Source: DRQF01 sp964559135 (GTDB lineage: Bacteria; Planctomycetota; GCA-002687715; DRQF01). From it: a stretch of 19,135 nt of DNA. Made by a program: the position numbers and the translations under genes. The notes under the pieces were generated by a model. That model searched no databases. It worked only from the letters and a program-made list of their open reading frames with translations, and was not told where the DNA came from. Where the stretch lies: contig CAZLGG010000074.1 in assembly GCA_964559135.1 (NCBI GenBank), positions 1-19,135 of the forward strand, read 5' to 3'. Shown here piece after piece: positions 1 to 7,849 of this stretch; position 1 is the stretch's first letter, and every line of letters starts with the position of its first letter.

Positions 1-370
1 GCTGCATCCGGGCAATTGTCTCGACCTCCTTGTGGAATCGTCGCCTTGCCTTACCGATCAGCGCCTGCTCCGGCCGCAAGACCTTGAGCGCCACGTCTCG
101 GTCGAGAGATTCCTGATGAGCCCGATAGACGACCCCCATTCCTCCCCGTCCCAATTCTTCGAGAATCGCAAAGTCCCCGAACCTGCCATGGATCGGGAGC
201 GCTCCCTCGGCGGCAAACAGCCCCGACGTCTTCAGAATCTCGAGTCGCTCTCGGATGGCTTCGGCGTCGTCGGGATGGCGAAGCATCCACGTCTCCAGGG
301 CTTGCTCACCGGACTCCGCGTGAAGGTCGAGGGCCTCCTCGACGAGTTTGCGAATGCGATCGGATTCCAT
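1..370 (-). CDS. Serine/threonine protein kinase, N-terminal part (cut by window edge)
   Basis: This is the first 123 residues of a Hanks-type Ser/Thr protein kinase, read on the minus strand and open to the window edge, so the catalytic loop is not visible. An N-terminal region of about 65 residues, rich in Glu, Leu and Arg, precedes the kinase fold; such leaders are common on planctomycete and acidobacterial kinases. The kinase begins near residue 66 with FAILEELGRGGMGVVYRA, the glycine-rich ATP loop. VALK follows, with the ATP-binding Lys at residue 96, then FHKEVETIARM, with Glu115 as the likely alpha-C partner. The ATG start is supported by a GGAGG Shine-Dalgarno at 380-384, nine bases upstream. 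The kinase would be a cytoplasmic or membrane-anchored signalling enzyme; its sensor part and substrate are unknown. Confidence 0.9.
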   Translation of the reverse strand, partial: MESDRIRKLVEEALDLHAESGEQALETWMLRHPDDAEAIRERLEILKTSGLFAAEGALPIHGRFGDFAILEELGRGGMGVVYRAHQESLDRDVALKVLRPEQALIGKARRRFHKEVETIARMQ

Positions 371-519
371 GGGACACGACCTCCGAGATGGGATGCGCCG
401 ACAGGGGCGATTCCGCAATGATACGGACTTCTCCCGGATCAAGAGCCTCATTTCGACAGGGTTGTCCCGGCATCCTCTGAAAGGGAGACCTGGTGGAAGG
501 CGCGGGGTGCGAGGGTGGC

Positions 520-533
520 CCTCAGCGCTGAGG
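520..533. repeat. 14-bp perfect palindrome over the stop codon of the small membrane gene
   Basis: CCTCAGCGCTGAGG is perfectly self-complementary and contains the TGA of the 522-803 gene. In RNA it gives at most a short stem with a very tight loop and there is no U-run, so it is a weak candidate for a terminator. It could equally be chance in GC-rich DNA. Confidence 0.3.
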
Positions 534-803
534 CGGATGGGAGGCGACGGCCCGTGCCAGGCGAGGACTCACGACATAGAGCACGAAACCCCAGAAGGCC
601 GTCGCAAGATAGGACAAGGCCGCCTGATAGCCGAAACTTCGAAAAAAGGGCAAGAGCACGGCCTGGTTCTCGGGCATCATTCCCGACACTCCTCCTTGGA
701 GATCTCCCGTGAGAATCAGACTCGCGCTCGCATAGCAGACACCGGCGAACATGGTCATCACGGCGATCAAGCGGAGTAGGGTGCGAATCGTTTCTTCCTT
801 CAT
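522..803 (-). CDS. Small two-helix membrane protein, function unknown
   Basis: A 93-residue protein with two hydrophobic segments, at about residues 8-30 and 58-80. They are separated by a loop containing GGVSGMMPENQ, and the C-terminus is basic (SPRLARAVASHPPQR). It should be an integral inner-membrane protein. I do not recognise a family. The ATG start is preceded by GAGGAG, 11 bases upstream, which supports real translation. It lies 151 bases upstream of the kinase start on the same strand, so joint transcription with the kinase is possible but not shown. The stop codon sits inside a 14-base perfect palindrome (520-533). Confidence 0.65.
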   Translation of the reverse strand: MKEETIRTLLRLIAVMTMFAGVCYASASLILTGDLQGGVSGMMPENQAVLLPFFRSFGYQAALSYLATAFWGFVLYVVSPRLARAVASHPPQR

Positions 804-1053
804 GACACTGTAGTCTCCTCATAGCTTACGTCGATCGACGGACGGGCGATGACATGGACGATGCAAGGGAATGGTAGCTTCCCGAGAATTTTCATCCCCA
901 GGTACGGCGACGACGCGGGGCATCGGTTGTTGGCGGGCGATTCGCCCCCATCGCCCGGTTCGAGGTGTCGCCGGCAGCCGTCGCGGATCGATGAATTGCG
1001 ACGGCTTGCCGTACGACGGGAGGATCGCTCGTGCGCGGTTGGAATCCGAGCCC

Positions 1054-1072
1054 CCCTACGGGAGTCGTAGGG
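1054..1072 (-). terminator. Hairpin spanning the stop codon of the FG-GAP gene; possible terminator
   Basis: In minus-strand RNA the sequence reads CCCTACG-ACTCC-CGTAGGG, a perfect seven-pair stem with a five-base loop. The UAG stop codon of the 999-residue gene is in the right arm. No U-run follows, so Rho-independent termination is uncertain; the hairpin may instead protect the mRNA 3' end. Confidence 0.4.
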
Positions 1073-4055
1073 TCACCTCCAGACCATTGGTCGTCGCGTA
1101 ACCCAACGCCGTCGTTTGACAGGCCCCCTCGTACCAGATCCCCTGAAGAATGACCTTGATTCCTGCCAAGGCAGGGATGAACGGAATGCTGGCTGTGATG
1201 GCGGCGTGCCCCGTCACGTCCGTGGGAACGAGATAGACCTGGGAGGCCTGCACGGCCATAGGGTCGACGTGGAAGATCAAACCGATCCCGAGAAGGTCCT
1301 GTCCTGGGTCGAGTTTGGCCGTCGGGTCCGCGACGAAAAACCCACCAGGAGCACTCGATGGACCGTTGTCGAGAACGACCGAGAATGAGCTGTTCCCCAA
1401 CCTCGGAGGGGAATCCGCAATGAGGAGAAGGCGACCGTCGCAGCCAGGTGTTCCCTGACCGTAGACTTCAAGCCCACCCAGTGGACGAGGGGTGACGACA
1501 ACCGTGTGGTTACCCATATAAATTCCGTCGATCACCAGTGACCCGAAACCATCGCCGTTGTGGTCGCCAAGATATGACAGACGTCCTCCGACCTTGGTGA
1601 GGCCGGTAATGGCCCTCGTCTCTCCCGAGGAGAGGAAGATTCTGATGCGCCCCTCTGCATTCAGGTTGGCCGGAATGACCGGCGTTTCCAGTTGAAAGTT
1701 GGGAGAAGCCACCGCCACGTCGCAAACCCCATCTCCGTCCATGTCACCAACCCCTGACACCGCAAACCCGAATTGCGAATATGCGTGCTCGCCGGCATAG
1801 CTGTTGATCACGGCTCCCGTCACCCCAGACACAACTCGCGTCCGTCCTTCCTCCACGACAAGGGAAGACGAGTACATGGGCTCCCCCACCACGACATCCG
1901 CCGTTCCGTCTCCATTCACGTCCCCGGCATTCGCGACGTCGAAACCGCATTGAGAGTTTCCGGTGCCGGCCAGGGACCACAACAGAGTGGGGTTGGTGGC
2001 GGTCAAGGTCGTTCCGCTGAAAACCTTGACTTCGCCCGCCCCCCCCAGCGCATTGGGAGCCCCGACGACCAAGTCGGCCACGCCGTCACCGTCGAGGTCC
2101 TCACCACTGGCCAAGGACCAACCGAAATCGTCACCCACTGCAACACCCGAGAGCACGTTCAGGATCGCCCCATTGGTCCCGGAATGGATCAGCACGATTC
2201 CACTTTGGGGTGATGAGAACGAGGCTGCGGACGAAGGGGCTCCCACGGCGAATTCCCTCACCCCGTCACCATCCAGATCGTCGAGAACGCAAACGGAGTG
2301 TCCAAATCCGCCATTCGCCTGCTGGTAGGTGCCGGCATCGATGATCGCAATGGCAATCCCAAAAAGCGACGACACCACGTACACAGCACCCGTGTCCGCT
2401 CCGACCGCGCTGTCGGCAAAGGGAGCTGTCGCGAGGATGTCTCTCTGCCCGTCACCGTCGAGATCATCGAAGTTAGCCAGCGCGAAGCCGAAAAAATCAC
2501 TAGGACTCGTCGTGACATTGGAATTAAAAAGCACCGTATCCGAGCTCCCATCTACGAAGCACAGACTGCCGCCGGAGCCGATCACATACTCGCGAGAACC
2601 GTCACCGTTCAAGTCGTCGATCAGAGCGAAGTCGAGAGGCATAGGAGCAACCACCGCGACAGATGGCCGCAACGAAAACACTCTGACAGCGCCACCAGTA
2701 TTTGCGAAAAGCAGACCCGTGTTTTCCAACGGGGAGCCCACGATGAGCTCTTGGAACCCGTCTCCATCAACATCGCGCCCGGCCGCCATCGCCGCGCCGA
2801 ATCTTGAAGCCGTCCCGCGCCCCCGAATGGTCTCGATGATCGACCTGGTCGAGCCATCGAAAACAAAAACTTTCCCGGCGCCATCCAAGGGTGAGCCGAC
2901 GGCGAACTCGGGCACCCCGTCACCGTTGAGGTCCGGCACAAAAGCCATGGATCTGCCGAAGCCGGGCTGCACAAAGAAGGAGGTGGCGATGTTGTTCGGA
3001 TCGAAATGATGCACGAGGGGAGCCACTCCGCCCGCGCCGGAAAAGATGTCGGTGTTGCCTGTGGTGAGCGAACCGACGATGACATCGGGAATCCCGTCGC
3101 CCGTAATGTCACTCCCGGTGGCCAATCCTTCGCCGACATGACCGAAATCACAGCTCCCTCGGTACGACCGGATTTGGGTGACCGTACCATTGGCTGCGTC
3201 CTGTCCCGACAACACTCGGACACGACCGGGAAACAAAGTAACGATCGAACCGAACTCACGGTATCCCGGCTCGCCAATCGCGATGTCGCAAACCCCGTCA
3301 CCATCGAGATCGCCGGCATTCGCCACGGAAGTGCCATAATTCCCGTTTGTGAAGGCGCCGAAGCTCGACACGAGCGTGGATGTGGTTCCCGTCGTTGGTG
3401 AGTACTCGACGACCTCGACGCCTCCTGCACCGACGGGGAGAAGAGGAGGCAGCGCAAAGATCGGCTTCCCTACGATGAGTTCATCTCGCCCATTGCCGTT
3501 GATGTCGTCGAGAGTCGACATCGACAATCCGAGGCCGCCCAAGGACGCCGACCGCTGATAGAGCAACAAGCCCGTCGTGCCGTCGTAGACGCGGACTCCG
3601 CCCGCCATCACCGTATTCAACTCGTTGTAGCCCGCGGCATAGTCCGGATGCCCGTCCCCATTGGCATCGAAGCCAGCGGTGACGGAGAGCCCTAGGTGCT
3701 CATTACCAGTGCCGGTGTTTGAAAAAATGATCGCCCCGGTGCGGCCCGAAATCACGCGGACTTCACCTCCCGACGATCCGCCTCCCCCGGCGTAGGGCAG
3801 GCCGACCACGAAGTCGTCGAAGCCGTCGCCGTCGTGGTCCCCGGAACCGGCGACCGAGGAGCCGGCGTGCGCTCCCCCCGCCCCGGACACATGTTGAACC
3901 ATCAGGGATTGGGCGAAGCCGGATACGTAGGTGCAGAAAAGGATGATCGCGCAAACCGAAAGCGCATGGTGGAGGAACCCGTAGCGAGAGCCCGCACAAC
4001 GGCGCGGCATGAGACTACGAAGACGGGAGAATTCGTGATAGGGGGGCATTCTCAT
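1056..4055 (-). CDS. Large secreted FG-GAP repeat protein (14 repeats, two predicted beta-propellers)
   Basis: A 999-residue exported protein. The N-terminus has a basic region and then a hydrophobic stretch (ALSVCAIILFCTYVSGFAQ, about residues 31-49) that looks like a signal peptide with cleavage near residue 49. From about residue 72 to 843 I count fourteen FG-GAP/integrin-alpha-type repeats, each with a D-x-D/N-G-D/N-G calcium-binding core such as DLDGDGVCDIAIGEP. Fourteen would make two complete seven-bladed propellers. Residues about 865-999 form a different C-terminal beta-rich module beginning YGQGTPGCDG. The ATG at 4055 has GGAG six bases upstream. The internal Met16 would shorten the n-region but lacks a ribosome binding site. 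Likely role is extracellular or surface binding; no catalytic domain is visible. It follows the VanY gene by 298 bases and may have its own promoter. Confidence 0.92.
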   Translation of the reverse strand: MRMPPYHEFSRLRSLMPRRCAGSRYGFLHHALSVCAIILFCTYVSGFAQSLMVQHVSGAGGAHAGSSVAGSGDHDGDGFDDFVVGLPYAGGGGSSGGEVRVISGRTGAIIFSNTGTGNEHLGLSVTAGFDANGDGHPDYAAGYNELNTVMAGGVRVYDGTTGLLLYQRSASLGGLGLSMSTLDDINGNGRDELIVGKPIFALPPLLPVGAGGVEVVEYSPTTGTTSTLVSSFGAFTNGNYGTSVANAGDLDGDGVCDIAIGEPGYREFGSIVTLFPGRVRVLSGQDAANGTVTQIRSYRGSCDFGHVGEGLATGSDITGDGIPDVIVGSLTTGNTDIFSGAGGVAPLVHHFDPNNIATSFFVQPGFGRSMAFVPDLNGDGVPEFAVGSPLDGAGKVFVFDGSTRSIIETIRGRGTASRFGAAMAAGRDVDGDGFQELIVGSPLENTGLLFANTGGAVRVFSLRPSVAVVAPMPLDFALIDDLNGDGSREYVIGSGGSLCFVDGSSDTVLFNSNVTTSPSDFFGFALANFDDLDGDGQRDILATAPFADSAVGADTGAVYVVSSLFGIAIAIIDAGTYQQANGGFGHSVCVLDDLDGDGVREFAVGAPSSAASFSSPQSGIVLIHSGTNGAILNVLSGVAVGDDFGWSLASGEDLDGDGVADLVVGAPNALGGAGEVKVFSGTTLTATNPTLLWSLAGTGNSQCGFDVANAGDVNGDGTADVVVGEPMYSSSLVVEEGRTRVVSGVTGAVINSYAGEHAYSQFGFAVSGVGDMDGDGVCDVAVASPNFQLETPVIPANLNAEGRIRIFLSSGETRAITGLTKVGGRLSYLGDHNGDGFGSLVIDGIYMGNHTVVVTPRPLGGLEVYGQGTPGCDGRLLLIADSPPRLGNSSFSVVLDNGPSSAPGGFFVADPTAKLDPGQDLLGIGLIFHVDPMAVQASQVYLVPTDVTGHAAITASIPFIPALAGIKVILQGIWYEGACQTTALGYATTNGLEVTLRLP

Positions 4056-4211
4056 GGGTCACTCCAACGATTCGGGGCCGAAGGTCGACCAAGGTGATCG
4101 CCATGCAGGTCCGTTTCAAACTTCATGAACTGTAGCGGCGCTCAGAACGTTGCTCGAAGCACTCGTTCCGGATTCCACGAGCGTACAAGGCCACATGGCC
4201 TGCTTCAAGAA

Positions 4212-4228
4212 GTTCGAGTTTCTCGAAC
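4212..4228. repeat. Inverted repeat upstream of the large FG-GAP gene
   Basis: GTTCGAGTTTCTCGAAC has seven-base perfect arms around a three-base spacer. It lies in the 298-base gap between the VanY gene and the FG-GAP gene, 157 bases upstream of the latter's start. It could be a repressor site or an mRNA hairpin. I see no convincing -35/-10 pair beside it, and the remainder of this gap holds nothing else I can support. Confidence 0.35.
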
Positions 4229-4353
4229 GAGACCTGCCGGGCACTGTTCCTTCGGGTTCTCCGCGAGGCTCCCGATCGACTGCGCTCAGAGACGCGCAGC
4301 GCGCCCAAGTTCTGATGTTCAAGACGGATGCGTCGGGTGAGTGCTCTGCCGAA

Positions 4354-5007
4354 TCAGACGGGAGGCGAGTCGAAGGTGAGGACGTAGCGGGGGAAGAGGT
4401 CGGCAAGGCGGCCCAGAACACTGGTCGCGCCGCGGTAGGGTCGGGTGGTGAGCCAAGCCGGCCAATCGAGGGCGGCAAGGCCGTTCAGCCAGGCGGACGC
4501 CATGGGTTGGTGACTCCAGTGCCAGGGCTCCGGAAGGTAGCCCGAGCACTCGCCGCGGTAGGGTCGGAAGAACCCGAAGTCGTAGGCGATTTCGTCGAGC
4601 AGAGCGAGGAGCTCGGCACAGGGACCGCCGCTCTCCCAATCCTCCGCTTCCAAGCGGGGCAAGAGATCCGTCCGATCGAGAAAGAGATCGACATCGGTCC
4701 CCCAATGGTGGCGGGACCATCCAGGGGGGGCACTGTAGCGCAGGACATCGTCCACCGCGTCATCCTCCGAGAGTCCGCGGGCCCGCGCGCGCTCGAATTT
4801 GCCGTTCCAGATTTCAATCTGCCGAGTGAGGGCCCGATGTCCCGAGACGGCGGCGAGGGGAAGGCCCTTTGCAAGGGCGGCTTCACGAAGAGCTTCCAAC
4901 GACTCCGCGACCGCCTCGTGAAGACGGGCCGAATGATCGCGCACCGAGGAGACCTGGACGAGGTGACGATTCGCGCGGGCGAAAAAGTCCTCGATGTCGT
5001 GGGTCAA
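4354..5007 (-). CDS. VanY/M15-family D-alanyl-D-alanine carboxypeptidase
   Basis: A 217-residue zinc peptidase of the M15 (VanY, LD/DD-carboxypeptidase) type, which trims the stem peptide of peptidoglycan. Visible signatures are SGHR at residues 55-58; SRHHWGTDVD at 98-107, matching S-x-H-x2-G-x-A/D-x-D with zinc ligands His100 and Asp107; and EPWHW at 160-164, with catalytic Glu160 and zinc ligand His163. Length suits the family. The frame is open much further upstream, but those residues lie inside the TPR gene. The TTG at 5007 overlaps the TPR stop as TTGA and is preceded by GGGGGGAGG, a strong though close ribosome binding site. No signal peptide is visible from this start, so export to the wall is not shown. 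It is the last gene of the protease-ASPIC-TPR operon. Confidence 0.85.
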   Translation of the reverse strand: MTHDIEDFFARANRHLVQVSSVRDHSARLHEAVAESLEALREAALAKGLPLAAVSGHRALTRQIEIWNGKFERARARGLSEDDAVDDVLRYSAPPGWSRHHWGTDVDLFLDRTDLLPRLEAEDWESGGPCAELLALLDEIAYDFGFFRPYRGECSGYLPEPWHWSHQPMASAWLNGLAALDWPAWLTTRPYRGATSVLGRLADLFPRYVLTFDSPPV

Positions 5008-6062
5008 AGTCCTCCCCCCTTGCGCGAGGGGGACTCCGCTCCCTTTTTCTCCAGCGCTTTTTTCTTCGCATCCCGCTTCGCATTCATCGCGCCCAAGAGC
5101 TTCGCGGCCGGTTGGTAATCCGGGTAGCGCCTTCGGATCTGTTCCAGTTGCTGGCGCGCCTCCAGGATGCGGCCCAACTGGAACGCACAGTAGGTGTAAC
5201 GGAATCGAGGTTCCGGGTTCGCGGGCTGAGCCGCCGTGAGGGCGCGATAGGGCCCCTGCGCTTTCGACCAGCGATGGAAATCGAAATAAAGATCCGCCAG
5301 GGTCTTCAAGGTGGCGAGGTCTCCTGCGTTCTTGGCGAGGGCGCGTTGGCAATCTCCGATCCGCACCATGGCGGCCCGCGCCTTCTCGTGAGCCGCCTTC
5401 CACTGACCTGCCGCTTCCTTGTCCCCCAGCCGAAAGCAGACGAGCGCCAACGCATGAAGAGCGGGCTCGTGGAGCCGATTGCGCGCGGCCACGACCTCGA
5501 AATGTCGACGCGCCTCTTTCAGTCGCCCCTGCCTCTGCAAGACGTAACCCAATCGGAAATTGATCTTCTCGGATTTGGGGTCATAAGTGAGGGCGCGCTT
5601 CAGATGCTCGAGAGCCGCATCCAGCTTGCCGTCGTGGATGAGCAGCATGCCGAGACCGTATTCACCATTCTCGATGCCCCTATCCGTCCCCGCCGCCACC
5701 ATGGCTTCATAGATCCGACGCGCCCCGGGGACGTCTCCGCCCCGCATGACCGAAAGAGGGTAGTGGGGAACGCGACTCAAGAGATCCGGGCGGAGTTGGA
5801 TGCCGGAGGCGAAGGCTTGGCCGGCAGCCTTCCACTCTTCCCTCTGATAGCGGCATTCACCCAGCAGGAGGCGCAGTTCGCCATCCTTGGGAAAAAGACG
5901 GATGGCGCGCTCGAGATGCTTGATCGCGAACCCGAGGTTGCGTTCCTCCATCAGACGTTGCGCCCGGGCTTTCAGATAGCGGACGTCTTTGTCGAGCTGG
6001 GCCACCCCCGTCGAAGCGAAAACGATCACCGCCAACAGGAGGGTCACCCAACGGAGTCTCAC
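5004..6062 (-). CDS. Secreted or membrane-anchored TPR-repeat protein
   Basis: A 352-residue protein with a short N-terminal signal or anchor (RLRWVTLLLAVIVFASTGVAQ) followed by roughly seven tetratricopeptide repeats from about residue 30 to 330. Clear repeat cores include GFAIKHLERAIRLFPKDGEL, GKLDAALEHLKRALTYDPKS and GRLKEARRHFEVVAARN. The tail is Lys-rich and probably disordered. TPR solenoids hold protein partners, so this is likely a periplasmic assembly or scaffolding factor; the partner is unknown. The start chosen is GTG, which overlaps the TGA of the ASPIC gene as GTGA and has GGGAGG seven bases upstream. The reading frame is open farther upstream, but that part is the out-of-frame shadow of the ASPIC gene. 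Confidence 0.85.
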   Translation of the reverse strand: MRLRWVTLLLAVIVFASTGVAQLDKDVRYLKARAQRLMEERNLGFAIKHLERAIRLFPKDGELRLLLGECRYQREEWKAAGQAFASGIQLRPDLLSRVPHYPLSVMRGGDVPGARRIYEAMVAAGTDRGIENGEYGLGMLLIHDGKLDAALEHLKRALTYDPKSEKINFRLGYVLQRQGRLKEARRHFEVVAARNRLHEPALHALALVCFRLGDKEAAGQWKAAHEKARAAMVRIGDCQRALAKNAGDLATLKTLADLYFDFHRWSKAQGPYRALTAAQPANPEPRFRYTYCAFQLGRILEARQQLEQIRRRYPDYQPAAKLLGAMNAKRDAKKKALEKKGAESPSRKGGGL

Positions 6063-7849
6063 TTCGCGCCCTCCCCGTATTTCAAGACGTTGTAGGCATC
6101 GATCCGCACCGGGAATCTTTCCCTTCGACCATCCGGCCACGTCACCGTACACGCGGTGACGGCCGCGGTTTCTCCCAGCCCGAAGACGAGGCGCGGATCG
6201 TTGGAAGCCTGGAAGGAAGCCTGCCTGCGGACCTCCAACATCTGACGGCTCGTCGCCGTCGCGACGGTGACGCGAGCTCCCACCGCATCCCGGGCTTGCT
6301 TCGAACCGACGAGGGCCACGCCCACGAAGTGCCGTCCCAGGGCGACGCGGTCCAGGCGGTTCTCGATGAGGCTCACGACGTCGTTGAGATTCGCGACGAC
6401 GATGTCCACGTCGCCGTCGTTGTCGAGGTCGCCGAACGCGGCGCCGCGCGAGACCTTCTTGACGCCGAGGGCCGAAAGATCGTCTCCGGTGAGGCGCCGA
6501 AAACGCCCACCACCTTCCCCGGCGAAATAGAGATTCCACTGAGGGTAATCCGTACCGGTGCCGGGCCGGGCCGCCTGGGGATAGACGTGGCCGTTGGCCA
6601 CGAAAAGATCGATGTGACCGTCGAGATCGAAGTCGCGCAGCCCTACGCCCCATCCCAACAGATCGCGCGCCGCCAAGGCCGTGCCCGCGAACGAGGAGGA
6701 CTCCACATAGACGGCCTGACCTTCCTGACTCAGGTAGAGGTTGTTCTCCTCGCCTGAAAAGTTGGTGCAGACGAGATCCTGAATCCCGTCGCCGTTCAGG
6801 TCGGCGGCGTCCACGCCCATGCCGGCCTGGGGCGCCCCCCCCTCGCTGCACGAGACACCGAGAAAATACGCGACGTCCTCGAAGCGCCCCTCGGAGTTTT
6901 GATCGAACAGAAAGTTCGGCATGCCGTCGTTGGCGACGTAGAGCTCCGGAGCGCCATCGCCGTCGAAGTCCCCCGCCACGGCACCCAGGCCGTAAGCCGC
7001 CCCCGCATCGAGGCCCCAAGCCCGTGTGACCTCCTTGAATCTCCCTCCCCCCAAGTTCTCGAAGCATCGATCCTTCACCGGTGGGAGCCCCTTGGGGCCG
7101 CACATCACCTCCATCCCCTTCCAAAGACAGTTCTGGAAGCCGGGCTTCCCCTGGCGTGGCGGGTCGTCGAGGGGGAAGTCGAGGTAGTTGCAGACGTAGA
7201 GATCCAGATCGCCGTCGCCATCCAGATCGTGGAAGACCGCGGAAGTGCTCCAGTCCTCAGCCGTGAACCCGGCTGTCATCGTCACGTCCGTGAAACGCCC
7301 GCCCTCGTTGTGAAGAAGAATGTTCTTGCCGAATTGGGTGATGAGAAGGTCCGTCTTGCCGTCGCCGTCGTAGTCGGCGGCGACAGGGGCGGACGCCCAC
7401 GCCGTGGGAGGAATCCCTGCCTTCTCGGTGACGTCCTCGAATCGAAGGCCGCCCAGATTGCGGAAGAGCCGCGTCCCGTAACCGGGCTCTCCCCGCCGCG
7501 CACGCTCGATGGTGGAGCCGGCGGTGAGCACGACGTCTAAAAGGCCGTCACCGTCGAAGTCGAGAAGGCCGACCCCCGTAGACTTCACCTCCACGATGTA
7601 TTTTTGCTCGGGCGTGCCCGATCTGAGTCGCCCCTTCAGCCCCGTGGAATGGCCGAGGTCGACGAGGTCGAACGGACGGGGGGAGACCGACGCCTGAGTG
7701 TCGGCGCGGGACGAGGGCGTCGACGCGCTGGAAGAATCCTCGTCTCCGCCACCGCATCCAACAATCAGGAGAACGGCGAGAATCACGATGATGGCGTTCA
7801 GGGGAATGAGTTTTCGCACGGACAGAGGATAGCCCCCGTCCCCGTCCAT
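6059..7849 (-). CDS. FG-GAP/ASPIC-UnbV lipoprotein (seven-bladed propeller)
   Basis: A 596-residue predicted lipoprotein. A hydrophobic leader ends in LLIVGC, a lipobox with Cys32, followed by GGGDEDSSS as a flexible linker. Seven FG-GAP repeats follow, with cores such as DFDGDGLLDVVL, DYDGDGKTDLLI, DLDGDGDLDLYV, DFDGDGAPELYV, DLNGDGIQDLVC, DFDLDGHIDLFV and DLDNDGDVDIVV, giving one full propeller. Residues 505-596 form an ASPIC/UnbV domain (RDAVGARVTV, VFGLGE, TVTWPDGRRERF). Such CRTAC1-like proteins are common in planctomycetes and of unclear function. The ATG at 7849 overlaps the protease stop as TGATG. An in-frame GTG at 7819 would give a more typical lipoprotein leader (VRKLIPLNAI...), but neither start has a clear ribosome binding site. 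Confidence 0.9.
   Translation of the reverse strand: MDGDGGYPLSVRKLIPLNAIIVILAVLLIVGCGGGDEDSSSASTPSSRADTQASVSPRPFDLVDLGHSTGLKGRLRSGTPEQKYIVEVKSTGVGLLDFDGDGLLDVVLTAGSTIERARRGEPGYGTRLFRNLGGLRFEDVTEKAGIPPTAWASAPVAADYDGDGKTDLLITQFGKNILLHNEGGRFTDVTMTAGFTAEDWSTSAVFHDLDGDGDLDLYVCNYLDFPLDDPPRQGKPGFQNCLWKGMEVMCGPKGLPPVKDRCFENLGGGRFKEVTRAWGLDAGAAYGLGAVAGDFDGDGAPELYVANDGMPNFLFDQNSEGRFEDVAYFLGVSCSEGGAPQAGMGVDAADLNGDGIQDLVCTNFSGEENNLYLSQEGQAVYVESSSFAGTALAARDLLGWGVGLRDFDLDGHIDLFVANGHVYPQAARPGTGTDYPQWNLYFAGEGGGRFRRLTGDDLSALGVKKVSRGAAFGDLDNDGDVDIVVANLNDVVSLIENRLDRVALGRHFVGVALVGSKQARDAVGARVTVATATSRQMLEVRRQASFQASNDPRLVFGLGETAAVTACTVTWPDGRRERFPVRIDAYNVLKYGEGAK

Noticed and set aside
4123..4308. 61-codon minus-strand frame in the gap before the FG-GAP gene
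   Set aside because: No clear ribosome binding site or recognisable feature; it cannot be told from chance.
6063..7124. Upstream extension of the TPR reading frame
   Set aside because: The extension is Arg/Gly-rich shadow sequence inside the ASPIC gene. The GTG at 6062 with a GGGAGG site and signal peptide is the better start.
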